In this document: in pieces, positions 8,110-15,944 of the stretch
Layout: every line of letters starts with the position of its first letter
How positions within the stretch are numbered: position 1 is the stretch's first letter
Source: Teretinema sp942493045
GTDB taxonomy: Bacteria > Spirochaetota > Spirochaetia > Treponematales > Treponemataceae
Assembly (NCBI GenBank): GCA_942493045.1
Contig: OW818665.1
Span: 2,790,001 to 2,854,000, forward strand
DNA length: 64,000 nt
Reading direction: 5' to 3'
Made by a program: the position numbers and the translations under genes
Notes under the pieces: model-generated
Databases searched by the model: none
What the model was told of the DNA's origin: nothing
Seen by the model: only the letters and a program-made list of their open reading frames with translations

Positions 8110-9618
8110 ATGAACTCCAAAAAAATATGGTTTGGTACCGGTGCCTTCGCGCTGATTTTATTGTTTTGCATACTTTTTTCGCCCGCGCTTTTTGCCCAGG
8201 GACGCAGCCCGGAGGAAGAAGCCGCCGCCCGTTATATGCAGGTTTTACAGTACACCTATAACTTTCTGCAAAAAAATTATGTCGATGAAATAGACCCTGC
8301 CGTGTTGTATGAGGGTGCCATGAAGGGCATGCTGGACGCGGTGGGCGACCCTTACACGACTTATATCGACGCTAAAAGCATTCTTGGGTTGAACCTGAAG
8401 GACACTACCACCGGTTCCTTCGGCGGTGTCGGTCTTTCCATAACAAAAGAGCTCGTTTCCACACCCGAGGCTCCGGCCTGGGTGGAAGTGGCTTCGCCTA
8501 TTGAAGATACGCCCGGCTGGAAGGCCGGTGTGCAGCCCGGAGACCTGATACTGGAAATTGACGGGGTAAAAACTCCCGATATCACCATGGAAGAGGTGCT
8601 TTCCCGGCTGCGCGGGCCGGTAGGCACCCCGGTAACGGTACTGCTGCGGCGCGGCCGGTCAATGGAATTTCCAGTGACGCTGACCCGCGCCCTGATTGAG
8701 GTTCCGACCGTAAAATTCGCCATGATGCCCAACGGTATCGGTTACCTGCGGATTATCGAATTTACTCCCTTGACTGCCAGCCGGGTTCAAGACGCCTTAA
8801 ATCTTTTTGAACAGTCCGGCTATACCTCGCTGCTGATTGATTTGCGCAATAATCCCGGCGGTTTGATAACCAGCGTAGTCGATGTCGCCGACAAATTCAT
8901 CGATTCCGGTGTTATCGTATCCACCCGTTCCCGCATAACGACCGAGAATCGGGAGTTTACCGCCCGCGCTTCGCGTACCACTTTCCGGAAAAATATACCG
9001 ATCGTCATACTGATCAACCGGGGCTCGGCCAGCGCTTCCGAAATTTTGGCCGGCGCGCTCAAGGATTACGGCCTGGCTTATCTGATCGGCGAAAATACCT
9101 ATGGGAAAGGTTCAGTACAGCAGGTTATCGACCTGATCTATGAAGATGCCCTCAAATTGACGATTGCCCGGTATTATACCCCCAGCGGAGCGAATATCGA
9201 TAAGGCCGGTATCCCTCCGGACAGGGAAGTGCTGTTTCCGGAACTCACCGAAGCCGAGGAAAAGGCTTTGGAGGCTTTGTTGAACACCACCGTTTTGGCC
9301 GACTTTGTCAGCGGCAAGACCGCCCTGAGCGGCGCCGAAGCGGACGCTTTTGCCAAAACTCTGGCTCTCAAGTATCCTGTTTCGGAGCGGATTTTAAAAC
9401 GCATGGTGATGCAGGAATTTTACCGTACGCACATCAGTCCCTTATACGATATGGAATTTGATGTGCAGTTGAAGGCCGCCTATGATCTGCTGCGCGAAGG
9501 CCGGGTCACGGCGCTGACCGCCGCGACAAAAACGGTGTTGGCTCTTCAACAGGAAAAGAAAGCCGCTGAGGACGCCTTGGCGGCTTCGCAGGCTGCTTCT
9601 TCCCAGCCGGCCCCATAG
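8110..9618 (+). CDS. ctpA: Carboxyl-terminal processing protease (S41 family)
   Basis: Exported serine protease of the Prc/CtpA family, 502 residues from ATG 8110. An N-terminal signal peptide (hydrophobic core ALILLFCILFSPALFAQ) sends it to the periplasm. A PDZ domain follows (about 95-175, GVGLSI through VTVLLRR). The S41 core has the catalytic Ser in NRGSASASEILAG and the general-base Lys in TYGKGSVQQ. The family clips C-termini of envelope proteins. A TTG at 8074 would add 12 residues but is part of the -35 box, and the promoter points to 8110. The C-terminus ends in an Ala-rich tail. It sits 17 bp before rsmE. Confidence 0.93.
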   Translation: MNSKKIWFGTGAFALILLFCILFSPALFAQGRSPEEEAAARYMQVLQYTYNFLQKNYVDEIDPAVLYEGAMKGMLDAVGDPYTTYIDAKSILGLNLKDTTTGSFGGVGLSITKELVSTPEAPAWVEVASPIEDTPGWKAGVQPGDLILEIDGVKTPDITMEEVLSRLRGPVGTPVTVLLRRGRSMEFPVTLTRALIEVPTVKFAMMPNGIGYLRIIEFTPLTASRVQDALNLFEQSGYTSLLIDLRNNPGGLITSVVDVADKFIDSGVIVSTRSRITTENREFTARASRTTFRKNIPIVILINRGSASASEILAGALKDYGLAYLIGENTYGKGSVQQVIDLIYEDALKLTIARYYTPSGANIDKAGIPPDREVLFPELTEAEEKALEALLNTTVLADFVSGKTALSGAEADAFAKTLALKYPVSERILKRMVMQEFYRTHISPLYDMEFDVQLKAAYDLLREGRVTALTAATKTVLALQQEKKAAEDALAASQAASSQPAP

Positions 9619-9635
9619 TTTCGGGGTTCGCGGAC

Positions 9636-10466
9636 ATGCGCCAGCTGCTGCTCCCCGCCCTGCCCGATGAGCGGGGTGAAATCCTGCTTTCCGGGAGCGA
9701 TTATCATTACCTGATTCAGGTGTTACGACTGCGTGAAGGCTCCCTGGTCGAGGCTCGCTGCGTCGACGGTACCCTGCTTTTTTTTAAAATTTCTCTGATT
9801 CGACGCAAAGCCCGTGAGTTGACTTTACAAGTTACCGCTCAGGAAAAAAGGGCAATACCGGCAACAGCCGGAGCGAACCAGGGTTCCTTGGCCGACATAC
9901 CGCCGGAATTTCCGCGGCTGGTTCTTTTGCAATGGATTTTAAAAGGTTCCCGTATGGATCAGGTGGTCCGGCAGGCTACGGAGACGGGTGTGGCCGTCAT
10001 TATCCCCGTTTCCGGGGAACGTTCCCTGGCCCGCGAGCCGGACGCGGTGGGTGGAGGCAAGTCCAGCCGCTGGGAACGGGTGGTCAGGGAGGCCCGCCAG
10101 CAAAGCGGTTCGCCCGTATCGACCAAAATAACCAACCCTATGACGCTGGAAGCGGCTGTTGCCTACTGGCAGACACTGGTCGAGGATCAGAACGCGACAG
10201 CCCTGGTGCTGACCGAAGCCCCACTTGCAAGAAAAACGCTTCACGAGTATCTTGTATCAAATTCCGGTGCCGTGGCTTTAGCTGTCGGTCCGGAAGGCGG
10301 CATGAGTGAACAGGAAATCCGGACGCTTGAGACTGCCGGTTTTTCTCCCCTGCACTTCAGGACCAATATTCTCAGGGCGGAAACAGCTGCCTTATACGGA
10401 ATCGCGGCCATCCAGATGGCCCTTACGGAGAGAGAGACGTGGCTATTGAAAGAATCAGATTTCTAA
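9636..10466 (+). CDS. rsmE: 16S rRNA m3U1498 methyltransferase
   Basis: SPOUT-class methyltransferase that methylates U1498 of 16S rRNA with S-adenosylmethionine. At 276 residues it is slightly longer than usual (about 245), with an insertion around 75-95. The C-terminal knot carries VGPEGGMSEQE and LRAETAALYGIAAIQ, both diagnostic for RsmE. The N-terminal PUA-like domain has HYLIQVLRL. It lies 17 bp after ctpA and its end overlaps the next gene by 28 nt, so the three are probably one transcript. Confidence 0.94.
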   Translation: MRQLLLPALPDERGEILLSGSDYHYLIQVLRLREGSLVEARCVDGTLLFFKISLIRRKARELTLQVTAQEKRAIPATAGANQGSLADIPPEFPRLVLLQWILKGSRMDQVVRQATETGVAVIIPVSGERSLAREPDAVGGGKSSRWERVVREARQQSGSPVSTKITNPMTLEAAVAYWQTLVEDQNATALVLTEAPLARKTLHEYLVSNSGAVALAVGPEGGMSEQEIRTLETAGFSPLHFRTNILRAETAALYGIAAIQMALTERETWLLKESDF

Positions 10467-11182
10467 AAGTACCGATTGATATTTTACCACCCGAGGATCT
10501 GGACGCGGTTTTAATTGACCTGCTTTCCCGTTCCGGTCCCCAGCAGATTATGCTGGTTTCGCTTTGGGATATTTTGCGGGCCCGCCGACGCGGTGAGTTC
10601 CGTCAAATGATGGAAAACGCGGCTTTGATACTGCCGACCTCCAAAAGCGTACTACGCGGCGTCCGTTTCCTGAAGAAAAAAACTCCGTATCGCTATTATC
10701 CGTTTAATTTTATCATCCAGACTCTCGGCATTTTAGAAAAATACCGCCGCTCGTTTTATATGCTCGGGGCGCATCAGCGTTCGCTGGTGCAGGCGGAGCG
10801 CAATGTACGCAGTACCTTTCCAGCCCTCAGCGTAGTTGGCCGATTCCCGGGATATTACAATCGGAACATCGAGCACAATATCATTAAAGCCATAGTGAAG
10901 GCCAATCCGGCCTTGGTACTGGTGGGATCCGGAATTTCCGGAAAACAGAAATGGATATATCGAAACCGCAAACAGTTCAGCCAGGGCCTGTTTCTCTGGA
11001 ATAACGAAGTGATTGATATTTTTTCCGAACGCAAAAAACGAATATCGGAAAAGACCTTTGATCGTGGCTTGGATTTTTTCCCGTTGCTGGCTAAAAATCC
11101 CTTAAGATTTTTCAGATTCTTCCAATACTTATATTATAATATTCTATTGCTCATTTACCGGTTGTTCCGTCCTGCTTCCTGA
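10439..11182 (+). CDS. WecG/TagA/CpsF-type glycosyltransferase fold, catalytic residues altered
   Basis: A 247-residue protein with the GT26 (WecG/TagA/CpsF) pattern: FYMLGAHQRSLVQAE, then VVGRFPGYYN, then LVLVGSGISGKQKWIYRN, with a basic and aromatic C-terminal membrane-binding tail. Family members add an N-acetylmannosamine-type sugar to a lipid-linked acceptor at the inner membrane. However, the usual catalytic block (a Thr-Asn pair followed by Pro-Asp-Gly) is replaced here by MLVSLWDIL and LPTSKSV (residues 65-71), so the expected catalytic Asp is Thr67. It may be inactive or use different chemistry. The start is GTG 10439 inside rsmE. Confidence 0.8.
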   Translation: MAIERIRFLKVPIDILPPEDLDAVLIDLLSRSGPQQIMLVSLWDILRARRRGEFRQMMENAALILPTSKSVLRGVRFLKKKTPYRYYPFNFIIQTLGILEKYRRSFYMLGAHQRSLVQAERNVRSTFPALSVVGRFPGYYNRNIEHNIIKAIVKANPALVLVGSGISGKQKWIYRNRKQFSQGLFLWNNEVIDIFSERKKRISEKTFDRGLDFFPLLAKNPLRFFRFFQYLYYNILLLIYRLFRPAS

Positions 11183-11217
11183 TAGGCTTCCGCGCATCAC
11201 TGCCGGAAAGGAACACG

Positions 11218-12339
11218 ATGAAAAAAGTTCTCTTCGTAACTACGGATACGCTTTTAGCCCGTATTGTGGCCAATCATACTTATAACGTCTGGCAGGTAAG
11301 TCTTTCTACTGACCGGCTTCACATCCTTACCGGAACGGAGCTGCATTCCTGGGATTTTATTCTGTTCGATTACGGGGTGACCGGGGTGAACGCCTTTGAC
11401 CTGCTGTCCGCCCTTGTTTCTCAAATCTACAGCCTGCCTGTTTTTATTCTGACCCGAGAGACCTCACGCTGCTTTGAGCGGCGGGCCAGACTGCTGGGTA
11501 TCCTCGACTGCTTTATTTATCCGCTGAGTTTTGCCGTGTTACATGAAAGGATAGAAGACTGCTTGCGGCGTATGGCGTTTCCTGAAGTAATGGTCCCATG
11601 CAAATCGGTATCGGCCCTTATTGGATCCAGCCGGGTAATGGACGTTCTCCGGCGGGAGCTGCTTCTGATCTCCGCCAGTCTTGAGCCGGTGCTGATCACC
11701 GGTGAAAGCGGAACCGGCAAGGATCTGGTGGCTTCGCTGCTGCATCAGATCTCGCCCTGGGGCCATGGCCCGTACATTCCGTTCAATGCCAGTTGCATCA
11801 CCAACTCGCTGGCGGAGAGCGCTTTGTTCGGCTCCCGAAAAGGCGGTTTTACCGACGCCCGTGACGTAGGCGGTGTGTTTGAGCAGGCGCATGGCGGCAC
11901 CCTGTTTCTCGATGAAGTCGCCGAACTGGATTTATCCGTTCAACCTAAGCTACTGAGGGTTTTGGAAGACCGGAGGGTGCAGCGGCTGGGCAGTGACACC
12001 TGGCATGCGGTGAATTTCAGACTGATATGCGCTACCAACAGTGACCTGCATGAGGCTGTGCGCCGCCGGATTTTTCGCTTCGATCTTTTTCAGCGGATTA
12101 ATGTGCTTGATATCCGGATACCGCCGCTGCGCAGCCGGCTGGAGGATATTCCGGAACTGGCTGCGCTTTATCTTCGTTCGGTTCGGAAGGAGCTCGGTTC
12201 CAGCGCGCTGGATAAACTGTATCTGCACCGCTGGCCCGGCAATGTCCGTGAATTGTTCGGTTGCCTGAAAAGAGCCGCCGTTTATTGTTCGTCCGAGCGG
12301 ATCGGCTCGGACAGTATCCGGTTTGACTGTTTTGACTGA
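11218..12339 (+). CDS. Degenerate NtrC-type protein: receiver-like domain plus AAA+ domain, no HTH
   Basis: A 373-residue protein. Residues 1-120 resemble a response-regulator receiver with the phospho-Asp position kept (FILFDYG), but the usual acidic pair is reduced to one Asp and the conserved Lys is Tyr (CFIYPLSF). Residues 135-370 are a sigma54-activator AAA+ domain: Walker A GESGTGKD (about 162-169), Walker B TLFLDEVAEL, and an arginine-finger region. The sigma54-contact loop, normally GAFTGA, reads GGFTDA (about 210-215). There is no C-terminal DNA-binding helix-turn-helix. It probably regulates in some way other than classical sigma54 activation. The ribosome site GGAAAGGA lies before ATG 11218. 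Confidence 0.85.
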   Translation: MKKVLFVTTDTLLARIVANHTYNVWQVSLSTDRLHILTGTELHSWDFILFDYGVTGVNAFDLLSALVSQIYSLPVFILTRETSRCFERRARLLGILDCFIYPLSFAVLHERIEDCLRRMAFPEVMVPCKSVSALIGSSRVMDVLRRELLLISASLEPVLITGESGTGKDLVASLLHQISPWGHGPYIPFNASCITNSLAESALFGSRKGGFTDARDVGGVFEQAHGGTLFLDEVAELDLSVQPKLLRVLEDRRVQRLGSDTWHAVNFRLICATNSDLHEAVRRRIFRFDLFQRINVLDIRIPPLRSRLEDIPELAALYLRSVRKELGSSALDKLYLHRWPGNVRELFGCLKRAAVYCSSERIGSDSIRFDCFD

Positions 12340-12344
12340 GGCTG

Positions 12345-13094
12345 TTACAGCTCGGCGGCCGCGGTATCGGCTTTTTCGGTTTTGATGTGGGCGATTTTCC
12401 TGAATAGTATTTCCAGATGCTGGGCTTCCGACGCGGAAAGGGCTGCCCGGGCGAAAATGCTGGTTAAAAACTGGTCATTACGTTCGCGGCCCGGATTCTG
12501 ATACAGACCGGAGCGCTTTAAACTGTCCGAAATAGAATCGATTAATTCGGAAAGCTGAGCGGTGCTTATCGGTTCATAGCCTTTTTTTCGAGAGCCGGTC
12601 TTCCGAAAAAAAGTGTAGGTCATAATCTGCACCGCATGTGAAAGATTCAGGGAAGGGAAGCCGTCATCCGATGGAATATTGACGGCTACAGAGCATTCGG
12701 ACAGTTCTTCGATACTGAGTCCGGCGCGTTCGTTGCCAAAAACGATGGCCGCCCGCCCGTTTCCGGGCGCGGTCGCGAAATCAACAAATTGCTCGGGAGT
12801 CATCCCCCAGGATTTTCTTTTTTGGCCCATCCTGCGGGTTGTACCGCCGCTGAGGCTGCAGTCGGACAGGGCGGAACGTAATCCCCCAATCGTCGGTTCA
12901 AAGAAGACCGCGGATTCCCAGATGTCAGCGGCATGTAAAGCCAGGGTGCGCACCTGTTCTTCGGAGTAATCGGTTTTATTTCCGACGATACGCAGGTCTT
13001 TGAGTCCCATGTTTTTCATGGCCCGGCACACTGAGCCGACATTGCGGCTTTCTTCCGGCCGGCACAATACAATGCAGCATTCTGTTTTATTCAC
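12345..13094 (-). CDS. trmJ: tRNA/rRNA 2'-O-methyltransferase, TrmH family (TrmJ-like)
   Basis: A SpoU/TrmH-class methyltransferase of 249 residues. The N-terminus, IVLCRPEESRNVGSVCRAMK, matches the TrmJ start (enzymes that methylate position 32 of tRNA). The knot motifs are VFGNERAGLSIEEL and VNIPSDDGFPSLNLSHA. The frame could extend to 13199, but the GTG at 13094 begins right at the family N-terminus and is 6 nt from a -10 box, so it is taken as the start of a leaderless mRNA. It is convergent with the upstream ATPase gene, with a 5-nt gap. The C-terminal 80 residues are helical and less conserved. Confidence 0.88.
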   Translation of the reverse strand: MNKTECCIVLCRPEESRNVGSVCRAMKNMGLKDLRIVGNKTDYSEEQVRTLALHAADIWESAVFFEPTIGGLRSALSDCSLSGGTTRRMGQKRKSWGMTPEQFVDFATAPGNGRAAIVFGNERAGLSIEELSECSVAVNIPSDDGFPSLNLSHAVQIMTYTFFRKTGSRKKGYEPISTAQLSELIDSISDSLKRSGLYQNPGRERNDQFLTSIFARAALSASEAQHLEILFRKIAHIKTEKADTAAAEL

Positions 13095-13100
13095 GGCCTG

Positions 13101-13129
13101 ATTGTCCTGTATGTACCTTGTTCTGTCAA
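13101..13129 (-). promoter_or_regulatory. Leaderless-type promoter of trmJ
   Basis: On the minus strand, TTGACA (13129-13124), 17-bp spacer, GACAAT (13106-13101), then exactly 6 nt to GTG 13094. It uses the same -10 sequence as the promoter at 8098. Confidence 0.65.
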
Positions 13130-13146
13130 CAATTCTGGAGTAGTAT
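13118..13146 (+). promoter_or_regulatory. Promoter of the SDR gene, overlapping the trmJ promoter
   Basis: TTGTTC (13118-13123), 17-bp spacer, TAGTAT (13141-13146), then 7 nt to ATG 13154. TATAAA at 13144-13149 is an alternative -10 that would fit the next ATG (13160). It lies across the trmJ -35 box on the other strand. Confidence 0.45.
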
Positions 13147-13153
13147 AAAACCC

Positions 13154-13876
13154 ATGAGTATGCCTTTGAGCGGAAAAAAAGCGCTGATTGTCGGGGCAAC
13201 CAGCGCGATCGGCTCGGAGTTGGCGCTGCGTCTGGCTTCTCTGGGAGCTCGGTTGTGCCTGAATGCCGGGCCGCGGAGTACCCGTCTGGCGGAACTTTGC
13301 GCGCGTACTGGCGCCGAAGCGCTGGCTTTGGACCTTGATATTCAGGAACAATGGCCGGCTCTGCTTGAGAAAGCCGCCGAAGTAGATCTGCTGTGCGTTG
13401 TCCGCGGCCCTTTTCTGCAGAAACCGCTGCATGAAACCACCGCGCCGGAATGGACTGCCCTGGTAACTGCTAATCTGATTTTGCCGGGAATCCTGATATC
13501 CAGAGCCCTGGAAGGTATGTCGGAGCGAAAATGGGGACGTATCCTGCTTTTTGGCGGTACCAGAACCGAAACTATCCGCGGTGTAAAGACCAATCCGGCC
13601 TACGCCGCCGCCAAGACAGCGCTCTCGGCCTTGGTGCGTTCAGTTGCCCTCGAATATGCATCTCAGGGCATTACCTGCAACCTGATCTGTCCGGGACTGG
13701 TAGATACTGGCAATTTGGAAGAACGGGAGCGGGAAACGCTGGCCAGGAAGAATCCGGACGGAAAATTGGTATCGCCCGGGGAAATTGCTGACGCGGCGGT
13801 TTTTTTGCTTCAAAATGGAGCCGCGAATGGAATTTTACTGCCGATTGACAAGGGTTGGGCTCCAGTTCTCATTTGA
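13154..13876 (+). CDS. Short-chain dehydrogenase/reductase (FabG-like)
   Basis: A classical SDR of 240 residues. The cofactor-binding start is ALIVGATSAIGSELALRL, a slightly altered Gly motif, and the active site is Tyr-x-x-x-Lys in NPAYAAAKTAL. The C-terminal NLICPGLVDTG is typical of the FabG/3-oxoacyl-ACP reductase branch. The substrate cannot be read from sequence. There are two close ATGs (13154 and 13160), and the promoter spacing slightly favours 13154. The stop overlaps the -35 box of the next gene's promoter, so the two are adjacent but separately transcribed. Confidence 0.88.
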   Translation: MSMPLSGKKALIVGATSAIGSELALRLASLGARLCLNAGPRSTRLAELCARTGAEALALDLDIQEQWPALLEKAAEVDLLCVVRGPFLQKPLHETTAPEWTALVTANLILPGILISRALEGMSERKWGRILLFGGTRTETIRGVKTNPAYAAAKTALSALVRSVALEYASQGITCNLICPGLVDTGNLEERERETLARKNPDGKLVSPGEIADAAVFLLQNGAANGILLPIDKGWAPVLI

Positions 13877-13901
13877 CAAATTTTTTTAATACGATTATAG
13901 T
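13873..13901 (+). promoter_or_regulatory. Strong sigma70-type promoter of the STAS gene
   Basis: TTGACA (13873-13878), 17-bp spacer, TATAGT (13896-13901). Expected start about 13908, with a 39-nt leader carrying GGTAGGAG before ATG 13947. This is a canonical leadered unit, in contrast to the leaderless ones. Confidence 0.75.
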
Positions 13902-13946
13902 AATGATATTGGACAAAACACCGATATTCTAGACGGTAGGAGCGAT

Positions 13947-14498
13947 ATGAATAATAATAGCATTATTCCGGGTTTTGATGAAGAAAAAGATGACAGTCTT
14001 AAGATCCGTCTGGAAAAGATAGAAGATGTTGATGGCTGCATAGTTCTTTACCTTAACGGATATATAGACACATACAATTCCAGTTTCTTTCAAAAACGCG
14101 TTTCCAAGGTTGTAGAAGCCGGTTTTGTGCGGCTGATTTTTAATTGCGGAGCCTTGAATTACGTTTCATCGACGGGTATTGGCTCTTTTACGGCATTTCT
14201 GAAACTGGTGAAGCCTAAAGGTGGCGATGTAGTTCTTCTGGAAATTCAACCCAAGGTGTATGAAGTTTTTCAGTTATTGGGTTTTTCTCAGTTTTTTAAT
14301 ATTAAAGATTCATTGGATGATTCTATCAGTTTCTTTCGTAGTACCGGGGTTGAAGAACGCACTGAAATTTTCCCCAAAATTTTCTCCTGCCCAATTTGCT
14401 CGAAAAAGCTTAAAGCCACTAAATCCGGCCGTTTTCGCTGCTCGGAATGCAAGACCATTTTGGCAATTGATAATAACGGACAGGTTTTTCTCGGTTAA
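13947..14498 (+). CDS. STAS-domain protein with C-terminal zinc ribbon
   Basis: A 183-residue protein. Residues 15-120 form a STAS (anti-sigma-antagonist) domain with the phosphorylation-site context NYVSSTGIGSFTAFLK. Residues 145-175 form a zinc ribbon with CPICSKKLKA and CSECKTIL (two Cys pairs). STAS proteins act in partner-switching with anti-sigma kinases. The added ribbon is not part of SpoIIAA or RsbV. It has its own strong promoter and an intrinsic terminator at 14521, so it is monocistronic. No anti-sigma kinase or phosphatase lies nearby. Confidence 0.88.
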   Translation: MNNNSIIPGFDEEKDDSLKIRLEKIEDVDGCIVLYLNGYIDTYNSSFFQKRVSKVVEAGFVRLIFNCGALNYVSSTGIGSFTAFLKLVKPKGGDVVLLEIQPKVYEVFQLLGFSQFFNIKDSLDDSISFFRSTGVEERTEIFPKIFSCPICSKKLKATKSGRFRCSECKTILAIDNNGQVFLG

Positions 14499-14520
14499 GC
14501 CGCAAAAACACGTTAAACTT

Positions 14521-14548
14521 ACGGAGGCGAATGCCTCCGTTTTTTTTT
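14521..14548 (+). terminator. Intrinsic terminator of the STAS gene
   Basis: ACGGAGGC, GAAT loop, GCCTCCGT, then eight T residues. An 8-bp perfect stem, 22 bp after the stop. Confidence 0.9.
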
Positions 14549-14593
14549 GTTGACAACGCTGTTTTTTTGTGGTCAGTGTATTTCTTCAGCAGA

Positions 14594-14602
14594 TGTGGAT
14601 AA
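14594..14602 (-). promoter_or_regulatory. DnaA box, perfect consensus
   Basis: The minus strand reads TTATCCACA, identical to the E. coli consensus 9-mer. Confidence 0.6.
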
Positions 14603-14626
14603 CCTGTGTACAAAAACAGACGAATT

Positions 14627-14635
14627 TGTCGATAA
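14627..14635 (-). promoter_or_regulatory. DnaA box-like site, one mismatch
   Basis: The minus strand reads TTATCGACA, one base from consensus, in the same orientation as its neighbours. Confidence 0.4.
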
Positions 14636-14829
14636 TAGACTTTCCTCCGGTAAAAAAAGATACGAAAAAAACTACAAATACAGCAAAAAAGTATTGACTT
14701 TTTGTAAGTCGTTACAGGGTAAGAGTTTAGAGTCGGCTGTCTGGAAAAGTAGACAATTACCAACTAAAAATGAAAGTTGTTTCCTGATATAGAAATGCAG
14801 TATTCTGCAGAAGAAATACCGGTACAACC

Positions 14830-14838
14830 TGTGGATAA
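14830..14838 (-). promoter_or_regulatory. DnaA box, perfect consensus
   Basis: The minus strand reads TTATCCACA, identical to consensus, 236 bp from the first perfect box. Confidence 0.6.
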
Positions 14839-14883
14839 CTTGTTGGCATATTCTGGAATTCTATACTAGGTAACGAAAAGTTC

Positions 14884-14912
14884 TTGTATTCGCTCTCCGG
14901 TCATGGTAATCT
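14884..14912 (+). promoter_or_regulatory. Leaderless-type promoter of the 14919 gene
   Basis: TTGTAT (14884-14889), 17-bp spacer, TAATCT (14907-14912), then exactly 6 nt to ATG 14919. Confidence 0.6.
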
Positions 14913-14918
14913 GAAGGT

Positions 14919-15944
14919 ATGAAAAATTCACTGATGGTGCCTGCGGTCTTTATTGTCACCTTTACCGTTATATTTTTCATCCTCGCCTTCTTCACGGCAC
15001 TGGCTTTACCAGGCTCTACCTATATTCTTTCCGCCGGTTATTATCAGCTCTTTTTTGTGTTGATGATTCAAACCGGTTTAAAGTTAGTTCCGGTAGTCGC
15101 TTTGATTACCATTCCCGGGGTGTTTCTGTTCTTGATGCGGCACCCTTCCTCTCCTTTTTTAACCGTGCCCCTGCTGATCCTGGTGGCCTTTCTGGCTTGG
15201 TGTGTTTTTGTTCCTTTTTCATATTTTATGAATGATCGATTGCAGGCCAGCAAGATATTGGATGTTGAACTGTATCCGGAGATAAACCAGACCAGTCTGC
15301 TGTCCGCGGGGGCGATTCGCGTTTTTGACGCCGGCAAACGGGCTGTATGGCTGTCGGTTGATGAACAGGCAACCGTCGCCGCTCCGGTGATTGTAGCTAA
15401 TTCGGCGGCAGCCGAACCGGATCCGGTGCTTCAGATTTACCCATCCTTGAGCTACAACCGTCTGGGTTCGCAGTTGGTAACCAGGAGGACGGAGATTCTT
15501 AATGGTGTTTCCACTCCCGATCCTCTGTTTAAGGCGCAATTACAGATTCCTTCATTCTTGACTGCGTTAGTTACGGATGTGAACCGGATGCTGTTCCATG
15601 TTCGCGCTTCCTGGGATGCCGGTTTATCAAGATATTTTATAGAAGCCGGTTCTCTCTGCCTGGCTGTTTTCGGGTTATGGTATTTTTGTGTGTGTACCGG
15701 CTGGCGCATGCTCAACCTGGTACTGCTTTCAGTGGGGATCCGCTTTCTGTTTTATGTCTACCGTTTCTTTGAAGTACAATCTCTTTCCCCCATGCTGCTT
15801 AAAATTATTCCCGCGAATTTGCAGTCGGCGTTATTGGCTCCGCTGGTTTTTACCCTTTTCGGAGGCGCCTTACTACTGATTACGCTATTGACAGCCCTGT
15901 TTAGAAGACATGGCGCCGTTACCCGGGGGCTTGCCCATGAATGA
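14919..15944 (+). CDS. Membrane protein, 3+3 transmembrane layout, unknown
   Basis: A 341-residue protein with about three transmembrane helices at the N-terminus (residues 5-105), a predominantly polar, strand-rich extracytoplasmic part (about 110-235), and about three helices at the C-terminus (240-330). I do not recognise a named family. The outline resembles LptF/LptG permeases, but I see no diagnostic motif. The ATG of the following gene overlaps its stop by 8 nt, and that gene has a similar 3+3 outline, so the two probably form one membrane complex. Transcription is predicted to start at its ATG. Confidence 0.8.
   Translation: MKNSLMVPAVFIVTFTVIFFILAFFTALALPGSTYILSAGYYQLFFVLMIQTGLKLVPVVALITIPGVFLFLMRHPSSPFLTVPLLILVAFLAWCVFVPFSYFMNDRLQASKILDVELYPEINQTSLLSAGAIRVFDAGKRAVWLSVDEQATVAAPVIVANSAAAEPDPVLQIYPSLSYNRLGSQLVTRRTEILNGVSTPDPLFKAQLQIPSFLTALVTDVNRMLFHVRASWDAGLSRYFIEAGSLCLAVFGLWYFCVCTGWRMLNLVLLSVGIRFLFYVYRFFEVQSLSPMLLKIIPANLQSALLAPLVFTLFGGALLLITLLTALFRRHGAVTRGLAHE

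Larger units (their letters stand above)
14550..14880. other. AT-rich non-coding gap with DnaA boxes
   Basis: Most of the 420 bp between 14498 and 14919 holds no convincing gene. It contains two perfect DnaA boxes and one near-match in the same orientation, A-rich tracts (about 14650-14700) and short repeats such as TGTGGATAAC followed by YTGTK. It could be a DnaA-binding regulatory or replication locus. See the findings. Confidence 0.55.

Noticed and set aside
13095..13199. 35-residue N-terminal extension of TrmJ
   Set aside because: The extra residues have no family match and cover both divergent promoters. GTG 13094 is at the family N-terminus.
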